Shown here in pieces: positions 43,901 through 55,900 of a stretch of 64,000 nucleotides of DNA. The DNA is from Chaunax sp. Z400. Lineage: Eukaryota; Chordata; Actinopteri; Lophiiformes; Chaunacidae. Position 1 is the first letter of the stretch. Every line of letters starts with the position of its first letter. A program made the translations under genes and the position numbers. The notes below the pieces were generated by a model. It saw only the letters and a program-made list of their open reading frames with translations. It did no database searches and had not been told where the DNA came from. The stretch spans positions 5,613,459 to 5,677,458 of the forward strand of contig CM075206.1 in NCBI GenBank assembly GCA_037577475.1. The letters are read 5' to 3'.

Positions 43901-46900
43901 TGCTGAGAAAACTCGATTTAGGGCAAACCGACAGAGACAAGAAATTTGCGGCCCATGATGAACGCCTCAAAATACCCACTAAAAATAAAGAACAGCCATA
44001 GTATTTCCACCAACCATTAACATGGTTAATAAATAACCACAATGCCCATAAGGGCTTCCCCATTTGCGTCCTTGCATTAAGCTAAGACAATGTTATTTTG
44101 TTTGAGTGGATCCTGAATGCAGCCAAATGTGCAGCCTGGAATGTGCAGCTTATAGATTCCTATTTGACAGCTGTATATATGATGTCAGCACACACTTTAA
44201 AATAAATAGAGAGTCAATCTCACACTTATGTCTGTTGATGACTCCAGAGGGCTAAAGGAGGAAGATTGAGAGAGAACAGGTGGACATGGCATTGTGTGGC
44301 GTGAGTACCTCCGTGACAGATGCACATGTACTAGTCTAGGATTTTGAAAAAATGTATAGCTCCTGGAGTTTGAGTACAGCGAGTGTGAAAACTGGAGGCA
44401 GTTTTTCTTTCAGTGTAAATGTAATAAATTTTCTTGACAAAAACAGATGTTTAATCATGCTAAATACTGTGGCAGGTGGCACTCTTGGCTTTCCTTTCTG
44501 TAACAAAGAATGGCGATCGCTTGGTACAGCAAAGCAATTTCTGGTTAACATCTTAAAAATAGGCGAGTAATCCCTCCACTGTTGCCATACTGGTGTGCTA
44601 ATCACTGCTTCGGTTACTAAAACCATCACAGTGATAGAAAAGCTTGCACCACCAGTCCTGGGACACCATGTGCACAACTTGATTACCACAAACACATGGG
44701 AGGAGAGACAGGAAGTTCCAGTGCACATTTGCAATCCAAACCAAAATTCAAAGCAGCAGCGAGAGACCGAGAGCATTCAGAGCTCTTACACTTGCTTAAA
44801 GTTCACTTCTGTTTTCATACAACACTTGATCTATTGATTGTTATTGGCAATATTGTACTGCACGTCTTCATTACAGAAAGCAGGAATCAACTTAAAACTA
44901 CAAACTGCTAGGGCGACTGACAAACCAGTCATGAGGGTGGCGTGTTCTGTGGTGATACACAGAATCTAAAAGGCTTCTATTCAAAGAGAGTGGAAATGTA
45001 AGTGATGATTGGTCCCACAGGTGTCTGGAAAGCGGCTAAGCAGATCATGACTACAAAAACAAACATCAAGTGACGAATGTTTTGTTTTTGCTGATACACT
45101 GGTCAGGCAAGCACGCTCTACTCTCATTCAGACCTCGCTGTTTAGCCGAACTAATGGCCTTAGAATCTCCAGCTATGCTCTCACCCAACAGCATTGAATG
45201 AGTTCACAGGGAGATCAGAAACTATAGGAGGCCCGCCACCCCCTCTCCCAGACTTAATCACATGCTCTTTCATTCTCTTTCAGTGTTCCCACAAACATGA
45301 CAGAAAACCAGGCGCCCTATTGTTTATAGTCCACAGAGGACGTTTGGCTCTTTCCTGGATGGGCTGGATCCGGTATGTGCTGAGTGTCTGCCAGCTCTCT
45401 GTTAGTCCGACAGTGAGGCTCTGCAGTAGTGGACCAATATGGCAAGCAGGACCTCTGCCAATACATGGCCCAGACGTTGTATACTGTATATATACACACA
45501 CAAGTAATTTGACCAAACATATTAGCAACATCAAGAGGAACATGTTGACTATACAGCTTCTTCACACTGCATAAATAGCAGTGAGCAGTGGTGACTCTGT
45601 GGAGGATATGCATACAGAGACAGACAAACAAAGATGGCGTTGAGGTGCTTGTCATGATAAACACCTGACTCGGGCTCTCGTTTGAAAATGCTCACGCCAG
45701 GCCAAATTAAAAGATCTGATCCCCACAAGCAATCCTATATGATACTTCAAGATTAAGTCTACTCATGCTGCTTAACAAGTATTTGGAAACATTTAGGTGA
45801 GAAATGCTATCAAAACTTCACTTCATGAAACTAGTGAACATCTTAAACTATGCTTACAATATTACACCTTACAGATGGACTAAAAATGCTTTTGTGCGTT
45901 GTGAGAAACAGCCTTTGTACAATTGATGCATTGTATGTGTGCAGGTTGTTCCTGTCCTCACAGGGTCATGAAGCTCAACGTCTTTCGTTTTCCAGTGAAA
46001 GTCTTGACTTGTTTTTAACGTTGGCTGTTTGGAAAGTATGATATATTTAAAATCCAGAGCATCTTTAAGGCACATCATCAGAAACGCATATAAGGCTACA
46101 AAACAAATTTTAATAGGTGGTCCATACGAGCAGCACAAAGTCACCTCTATGTGGCTCTGATTTGACTAAGCACCCCAGCTGCACTGGAAAAATAACTGCT
46201 CCACTTTAGGTGTTGCTGAAAAGTGCCGGAGCTTTGCCGCTGTAGTTTTTCCAGAGTCCAAGGACAAAGTGAGGCTTTGAGACGAGCAGGTCTACTCTTC
46301 CTCTCCACCTCTGTATGACATGTTCGGCTCAGGAACAGGCCAAGGTTGCAGCATTGCAAGCAGATTTGGAACAGCAATCCCCAGGGCCTCTGTGCATATA
46401 CTGAAAGCACAGTTGGTCTGCAGTGACAGGGAAGCCTCAGCTCATCTGGTGACTCTCCCTGACAACGTGAACGCACCCCCGCATCAGGCAAACCGACTGG
46501 CCCTTGGAGGTGCATTACCTTGGAGACACGCATTTGTTCAATCTGCTAAGGGTACAAGGAAGCAGAAAGCTCTTGACAGCAAAATGAAAAGTGAGACTCA
46601 CTTGATTTAGACACTACTCACATCTGCTGAATGATAAAACACAGTATCTGAACATCTGCATCTTGTCGGCACAAGCAGAACCATTACGGCGATGTAATCT
46701 GGTTTTATGTCTGTTTAAATTTAATTTATGATTTGTGAATTTATAACACTGGGGCAGAAGCATATAGGCTTATCTTAAATACCAGACAAGGACACTGTTA
46801 CTTAAGATTACAAGTCAAACTCCATTAATATGTCAGAGACAGTATAATTACAGAGTTGTCTGCACAGCCCTCCCACATGACTCCAGAGGGGATCAACGTC

Positions 46901-49900
46901 AGGAACCACCAAAACACTAGCCCTAAGTACATGCTGATCCCCCATGGCTGTGTGAAGCACTGCTCTGCTACACGCCCAACGTCATGCAACCGGTTTGTGA
47001 TAGCAAATCTAAAAATACTCTACAGGGGATCCTGATGATGCACATGTAACGAATCAGACTGTACTTTAGAACACACACGGCACATTTCGTGCCTCTGTCA
47101 GCGTGACCATATCCATGGTGAGTATGAAGTGGCAGAGTCCAGTCAAACATGGTACATGTGTGCTCAATCTGCACTTGTCCTTGACCTTAACCGACAAGCT
47201 GTTGTGCTCTAAAGAGCCATGAGACTACAGAGGTGCATGCTGTAAATGTCACACAGATGATCTCTGCTCGGGGACTAACATGTGACGATACATGCTCTGC
47301 AGCCGCTCCAGACATTCTTCCTTGCTACCAGTAGGGTCATATAGTGTTCACTTTTGAGCTGATACGGCACCTACCTAATAGTACCTTTTTTTTGGGGGAA
47401 CTTCTCTCTCTCTGTGCCAACAAAAATATTTCAGGCTGAACAGCTGATACCACTGAAAGACCTGAGAGAGCAGCTGGAGGAACTGTTTTTACTCTTAGCA
47501 CTTTACTCAACCTGGACTAAAATCAAGAAACTGATGGACTATCAGCACAGTATCAGACTAAAAATATATATATAAATAAATTTCAGAAGGATCATTATCA
47601 ACAATTAGAGGGCACTAATATGTAATCTCCTCCTCCAATACTCTTTAGCTAAAGTCTATAGATGTTGTTCTGGCAAACATCGGTACTGTCACTTCAGAAA
47701 TTGGTTCATTGGAAGGAAAATATACACAAGGTGGAAAATCATTGAGCAGGACACTTTGCAGTTAAAACCTAAAGGCATACAACAAAAGGCCATCACTGTT
47801 TAACTCCCTGACGAACGCTTGATGCCGAAACATGTCGGAGTTTTTTTATTTTAGGGTCTGACATGACCATGTCATGACAATAAAGGCATTTTATTTGTTT
47901 TGAAATAAAACTTGCCATACATATTCCTGTTTGTTTTATAATTCCCAGACTCTTATGTACTAGCTTCATTGAAACACTGTTAGATTGAGTGGAGACTCAT
48001 ATTTAACACAAGGAGAATTAAACTTGATTAGTGTGAGAATTTGACAGAACAAGGTGTGCCCGTGTATCATGCTTGCTTCAATGTCTGTCTAGGTATAGTG
48101 CCTGTTTGTAAGTGAAATAAGTTAAGTTCAAGTGTAACTGAGAGCAGGCGAGAAGAGTCAGTGCAGCTTCCAGAGGGCTGGGCAAGCTCCTGGAGATTCC
48201 AGGAATGCCTGTGTTTCCTAGGATGTCACATGATGCAATGCAAACACAGCTATGCTGAGCTAATGACACAGTGCAGACCGAGCCTAGCACCTTTTCCCAA
48301 AATGTTTTCATAATCAAACAAAACCATTATTAACAGAAAGTTAAGGCAAAGTTGTCTAAAATGTCACTCATCACATTGAGTTTGACAATACGGGAGCAGA
48401 ATGGTGCATTCGTCTTTACGTAAAAAAATACAGAAGCACATAGAATTTTAACCCTAAGGTGTAAAGATTTGTATTTTCTTTATTTACACTCTTGGAGTTA
48501 GATACGGGTTTGTAACATCTGACCTAACTCTCACACAGCAGAGATGAAAGAAATATTATTATTAGAAAGCTGTCTGGTGGGAGAACAAAACAATGAGAAT
48601 GAACACAAAGAGTTCCATTGTGAATTGTGGCGATTCCTTGTGTTAAAATAAATGACCTTTTACTGTGTATTATGCCCTTACTGTCAACACTTGCTGAATC
48701 AGTCATCAGATGTTGCCGTTCTGTTGAGACCATTTCAATAGACTTTAAAAAAAGCAAAGACATCAACACAAGAAAGAGCAATGGAAAGGGTTAAGTGCTG
48801 AGAACAAAACATATTCACAAGAAAAAAATAGTGAGCAGGAAAATTGGGGCATTTCTGCTGCTCTGGACATGAATAGATGTGCTTGGGGGGCAAATGACAA
48901 GCGTGCAAATGTGCATACACACATTTCTCCACAGTGGACACAAATTGCAGCCATCTTTTTTTCCTACAGACCCGTTACTGCTTTGTTTGTTATTCATCAC
49001 TGAGCATGACATATACATGCGTGCGTACTGCTTTGTTGTTTCCAAAGAACCCTGCTGTTCTTTCTATTGACCTCTCTCTTCTATTCTCTCACCCATCCAA
49101 ACAGTCACCCATCAGCACCTCTACCAGAGGCCTCAAACTGGTCATGTGGCACCACACATTCAGCCTGCGTTATATTGTGTTTGCTCAGTAACAAATTAAC
49201 CAACCATGGCTAAGCATCACTGTTAAATTCCAACTTCCTCACATCAGAAAATATGCTTGTAAATCATAACCGTTGCCTTTTTCCACACAGGTGACCCACT
49301 TACATTTTTGGTAGTAAATATACATCGATTAGCCATACCATTATAACCACCTTTACGGGGGTAAGTCCAAATATCAGTCATATCTGTTAGTCAATAATTG
49401 CAGCAGAAAAGCAGGAAAATGGCTGATTTACGTAGTGCAACTGTGAGATAATAATTTATGTTGTTTTTTTTACCTTTGAAGCTAGACTGCTGAATTTAAA
49501 TTGGGTTGATTTTAAATTAACAAAACTGTCTCGCATTCATACCGCAAGACATGCTTCAAATTAAATCTATAAAACAGAATTTTTTTTAATTTTTTTTAGC
49601 CTTTATTTAAAACAGGAGTCGAGTCTCACTGTGATTAAGTCTTTTTCAAGAGAATCCTGCCCAAGACAGCTCATCTACACATTTCCATCTTCACACAAGA
49701 TTGGCAGTTTTCTGACATATAAAGACAATCATGTTTCTATGAGTAATGCAGTGATACTGACTAATGGTAAGCATAAATCAATAGTTTCGTCAATAACAGG
49801 GAAATGTAAACTACATAGCATTTTAGATAAGTTGTAAATCATTATTTGATCAATGATAGCATGAGTGGTCAGGAAACTGAAAACACTTGGTTCTGCGATA

Positions 49901-52900
49901 GGGCCCTGTCGATGCATTGTATATTTTAATAGTCAGCAGGAAAATACTATATGTGCATGCATTGGAACACAAATTTGTGAGCACTTGTGTGCGGAAATAA
50001 TCTAGATGGCTGCACATAAATAGCTGCCCAGCTGTCTCACACAAGCTTCTTTTTTTTTCAACACAACCAGAGGCAAGCGCTCAGTATAACCGATTATTAC
50101 ACTTTCTAAATATGTTCCCAGAGTAGATCAAACCCAAGAAAGACAAATATTAGCTGAGACATTTCTTTTTTTTCTGCACATTCAAAACACTTGCTAGAAG
50201 ATTTAATTAACTAATTTGGGTTATGTAGGCTGATATTCTTCATTAGCAAGCAGATTAAACAGAAGTCACAACATTTAAAAGCAGCAACAGAGCGGTTCTC
50301 AATTCAGTGAAAAACATTTCTGCTTTTCATAAATCCACTACATTGTACTTTGGAGACAACCATCAATCAAAATTTGTTCTGTTGAGAAAAACATTCCCCA
50401 TATGGAATCAAATATTGGCACACTGGAGCCTTGTAGATGACCAGCAGAGACATATAAAGTCAACTGACAAGTACTCAAGCACCGCTGATACTTGGGAGTA
50501 GCAGGCACTGCTGCAAGTGTGCCACTGAACTCCTCCACAATGTCTCTTGAGCTCTTGGCCTTAACATGCCTTTACAGGTTGGTTTGGCATCTTGTGAGCT
50601 TATAGAGAAACAAGTTATTTTACATCACTTATCATAATCTCAATCCACCAGAGACACTGTGAGCATCTGAGCATGCATATGGGAGAGAAGGAGGGTCAGG
50701 AAGCAAAAAGAGGAACACTGCTTTAATGGAATTGCACAAGTTGATTTCTCTCCAACCTCGTGTTTTTACTGCATTGACTTCAAGTTCCCCAAATGTTCTA
50801 CAAAAGAATGTCCAGAATGGAGATGGTCTCACAAAACAGGGCATTCCATGGTTCACTTGATTATTTCAATTTCCTGCTTGCAGAGAAGGTCCCAACAAAA
50901 AGGAATCAACAAGAAAAACACGGGCGTCAACAAACCAGACTGGCTCGGACCTAGACGCTGACTGAGTGTTTGATTCGCTCCATGGAAAAAACAAAACCAG
51001 GGCTTTGTGAGCAGCCTGAAGCAGCTCTGCCACTGGGACTAGCCCAGACATAAAGCCATTACGACCTCGCCACCTGTTTTAAAACGTACATAAAAGCCAA
51101 ATGGCTCTGTTGTAATAGCTGTTAGATTGCTGATAAAGTGATTGCTAATTGGTTAGATTCCAACCCCATTACTACAGCTGAACACGTATAAAAACAGCAT
51201 TTGTGTTAACAAAGCCTCTTATATCTAGCCTGTCACTTAAACTACAAAACCTGGTGGAATACTAACCACGATACAAATGAAGCAGATCTCAAGTCGCAGT
51301 TCTGTCTTCCGCTCCCCTCATTACACAAGGAACAGACATTTTTAAAAGTTTCATGTTTAGATTTTTCACAACAAATTACAAACATTTTATTTTCTACATT
51401 GTTTTTCTCTGCTGTCGAATTCATACTGACCAGTGACCCTAAAACCAATCATGAAATTTGTGTATTAAAATGGATGGAGATAAGAGGGCTGGTGGTAAAG
51501 GATGGTGACCCATCCAAAGCCACTGGTTCATAAAGTAGACTGGGTGGACAATATAAGGGCTATCAGGTTTCAGAGTGATAGATATAGACAATCAATGGCC
51601 ATGTGTGGCCAGCCGATAAAGGGCAGTATTTGTCTGTGGTTGGTTTTAATGCCATCCCAGGCGACAATCACTTTAAATCACAGTCTAGTTGTTAGTTGTA
51701 GGCCTAAAATGGTTTGAGATAAGACTAAGCTGATTTAGCTCAACTAAAACATTGCTTAATACTCAACGTAAAAAGTGGCCACCGGCTACTTGGCCCATTA
51801 CACACATCAAAAGCAATGTTTGCTTTTTAGGTAGCATTTTAGCTTGCATGTGTTTATAATATTGATTTAAGTGCACCACTCCCTGTACACGTGTGCCTCT
51901 TATGTCTAAGGTTTCGAAACACTAGTTGCAGAGAGGATGAAATCAAAATATAAATTAAAAAAGAAAGAAAGAAGGAAATTGGGTAAACTTGTGCATCTTG
52001 TCTGTGTGTATTTAATAGCTTTAGCCAACATAGCCCCCGTCCTATTACAGTGCTCCAGGAAGGCATGCAGCCCTGCCAGACTCTGCCCATCACAAACAGC
52101 TGCCACTATCACCATAGTCATCAATTATTCACTGGAGCTTTGCCTCCTTGTTTACCTTTGAGGCCTGTGACCAAAGCCAGAGTGTTAGGTCCAAATCACA
52201 CTGCCATGAAGAAAAGCAAGATATTATTGGATATATGTCACGTGACAGGCCAAGCCCAAAGAGGAAATGCTACTGTATTGAAAGCACACAGGGTGGAACT
52301 AACAACATTATAGTATGGGACTGTGAACTGTTACATCAAGTAGGCTTGCAACCAATGACTATGTCCATTACTGATTCATGTGTAAGCAAATTGAGAAGCT
52401 GGAATGAGTAATGTTTTACTTCCAGAAATGACTTTAAACAAATAAGTATTCCAAAAAATGTTAAATTTTTTGGAATGAATAAAATGTAATTTATCTAATA
52501 CTGGATGCATCAAGCAGGGATTGAACGCAGGGGGCAAAAACTTCCTTTCAGGGGAACTGACATTGAAAGTGGCATAAACAGATCCAGCGCTGAATGGCCA
52601 CATGCAACTTGCAACCACTGCTGTGCAGGTTTACATAAAGATACTGGAGTCCACTATCTTTATGCATCCCTTACAGTAGCAGTGCGTTATGTAATATAGA
52701 CTCGACATTACCCATTTAACATTGCTTCCATTTCCTAGAAAGAATGCAATGAAAGGGAAAGAAAGGTGGGACATAGGAAAGAGCAAAGCAGAAGATCCAT
52801 ATTCACTGTGCAGAAGCTCTCTGACTACTGCTCTTTCTTTCCCACCTGACACTGCATGTCAGCCCAGAGTATGGTTTTGATGGATGGATGGATGGATGGA

Positions 52901-55900
52901 TGGATGGATGGATGGCCCCAACACCCAGAGGACCAGGGATCAGTGGAGCTCAGCTCCCCGATCATTCATCCAGTGTAGGTACGAGATGGCCGCCTTCTCC
53001 TGTTAATCCATCTCCGGAATAAAATACCTCCCCCGACACACACACACACTTCCCCTTACCCCTCTGTCCCACTAAATGGGTGGGGGGGGCCAGGATGTGA
53101 AACCAGCTGGTCATCGGCTCATACAAAGAAACCTGCTGAATGTGCTCTTGCATCAAAAAGAACCTCTGATCACTCACAAGGCTGTTTCTTCGTGGCCTCG
53201 CCTGTTCTGGATCCATTATACTTTTTAGGCACTGTGACACAGCCCAATCCTGTATGGTGGAGTGGCCTTATTACAAATGTCCTTAAAAAACACAATAAAA
53301 ACAACAACCCTACTTCTGCTCCCCCCAGTTGTAATCCTTTACACAATCCACAAACTAGGGAAACCTTATAGTCTGGCCTGGGGTGTGAAAACAACACATT
53401 CACACACACACACACAAAAATACTTAAGATCCATTTACACTTTGTGAACTATAACATCTATGGCTTCAACATGCTTTATGAAAACAGGAAAGAAGAGAGC
53501 AGAAGAATGAGAAAGAGCTGAGCCAGAAGAATAACGTGGTTTTACTGCAGAGAAGCCAGTGGCAGGTGTAATTTATCTTTGGTCCTAGCCTAATGCAGCC
53601 AGTCCCTGGGGAGAAACAAACCAGGACTCTCCTATAGAGTTAACTGGAAACTTAAGGAAAGTAAGACAGACTATGAAACTTGTTAGTATACTGTAAGAAC
53701 AAAGGGTTAGTGGATCATGCCCTACATTTTTAAACCAACTTTTCCACAGTGAGCACCAAACGTTTGGCTTTAAAGCCAGACAGTCTGCATTTCTATCACC
53801 TTAAAAATGGTAGATGGATGGAGCACTATTCACAATTCCGGCATGAATAATGCAATTCACCAGAGCTGAGTGAATTTGGGCTTTTCTTGACCAGATGCTG
53901 AACATACACAAGGGACTCGCGAGAAAATAACTCAGATTTTTATCGGTGCACTTTTGTGCTCAAAAAAGGGACCCAAATGGCATTGGACTGTGTCACAGCC
54001 TAACCTGCCCTTTAGCCACATATCCACTGGCGCACACACAGAAAGAACACTGGTGAAACTGAGGAATAAAGAGATTGTGTAGTCATACTTCCAATTTATC
54101 ATTCACATATACTATCTCCCTTTATTAGAACAAGTTATCTACTCACAAAATCTTCCCTTTTCAGACCTGGCCTCCCATTAGTACCTTTGTGGAGAGGGAA
54201 AGAATACTTGCTCATTCACAGACTTGTATCTGATAGTAGTTCCATATTTCCTCACAGCCCAGTTATTCGATGCAGTTCTTTTATTTGTCACATTTCTTGT
54301 GGAAGCAGGAAAACCATATTGTAACATATGAAGTGTACCTAGAAGGTCCTATTAGACCAGAATACTGGGAACAACATGATTAAAACCAGTTTTGCAAAGC
54401 CTGGTGAGGACACACCCATCAGGGATTTGTTCCCCATTTCAAGACTGGAAAAGCAAAGACAAGAACAAATAGACGTACTCTACTGCATCTCTTCTTCTAC
54501 ATTTATTTTCTATTCCCATTTTTATTTTATTTCTGTCTCTTTTTTTAAAATTTTGTGCATGTAAATTCTTTGTTGTAAAGCACTTTCTTGAATGAAAGGT
54601 GCTACACAAATAAAGTTTATTATCATTACTAGGTACATGTGTTAGAGACGTTGGTTTTCCTCCAAAAAGGGACCGTCTTGAGCTTTTTAAGCAGGTGTAA
54701 CTGACCAACAACAAATCCAGAAAGTGATCGTTTGAGCCATGATATGCGTTAATTACGTGTAGTCAGGGGGCAGTGCAATGCACACAAGGAACACAAAGAG
54801 CAATGATATTAGATATTTGGGGGTGGAGTGGGGGAAATCAGACTTGTGAATGGACTTCTTTGTTAACTGTCATGGGACTCTAAAATGGCTAAAAAAGATC
54901 ATTCCCTCTTCCTCAACATGATCTTTGAGGCAGTGTCAGTTTTCCTACACAGCAAAAAGAAATTCAGATTGGATTTAGTACAAATTCCCCTGTTAAGGAC
55001 ACAGAATACGCATTAGTATCTTGCAAAGTGGAGCATGTATCTGTAACCATGCTATCCCAAGTAATAAAACAGATTAACAATAAATCTTCACCCACAAGAA
55101 ACATGTTTGTCAATTAACATTGAAAAAATGAGTGATTATTATTTTGGACCTGAATGCTTTTGACGCTTTGATCATAACCGTTCATCATCGCATCTCATCC
55201 TAAAAACAAACGAAAACTGTCATTCCAAGTTTCTGATTTTACTGACCTAAAACATTCTTGATGTGCAAAATGCAAACAACAGTACTACAGACAGCATAAT
55301 CTAATATTGATGGGCAGTGCTGTGGGGGTGAGTCACAGCACACTTAAATTGTCAGGAGGTCTAAATCTCCATCTGTTCACTATGATAAACCCCTACCAAT
55401 GTAATCTAGACCTATACAGCCCCAGCAGCTGTAACTAAATACCAATTAGTATCACATTTGTTTAACAGTTCATTAATTATTTAATTTAATATACCAATTT
55501 CCTGTGTTTACAATTAATTAATGGCTGCATTGGTCTAATTGTTTCAAAATGTTGCTGCACATACATAAATTCAACTTTAAAAGAAGTGACAGTTTGTGAG
55601 GAGGTCACCTCTGAGCCGATTATTCTCCATCTATGGCACATGTTAAACATAGTGGTGCAGCTAATAAGCCCACCACAACTTCCCTACACTGTTTGCCCTT
55701 GTTGAGCAGGGGACTCATTCACAGATGCAGGAGATGAACTGATGAGCAAAAATGGCCTGGGATGTCAGACTGACATCTAAAAATAGCCAAAGACTGACAT
55801 GTCCACAGAATCATCTCTGACTTGAAGATACAAAGAGGGAGCACATAAATACATAAAGGAATTCAAACTCTTACTCACTTTTGAGCTCATTATGGTAATA

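Noticed and set aside
44336..44776. 146-codon - strand frame within SCRIB intron 1
   Set aside because: No recognisable domain, Cys/Phe/Leu-rich low-quality composition, no splice or promoter context; expected by chance in 20 kb of intron.
45194..45664. 126- and 115-codon frames on both strands
   Set aside because: Mutually overlapping, no recognisable sequence, no exon signals.
46147..46610. 128-codon - strand and 96-codon + strand frames
   Set aside because: Overlap each other and show no domain or splice context.
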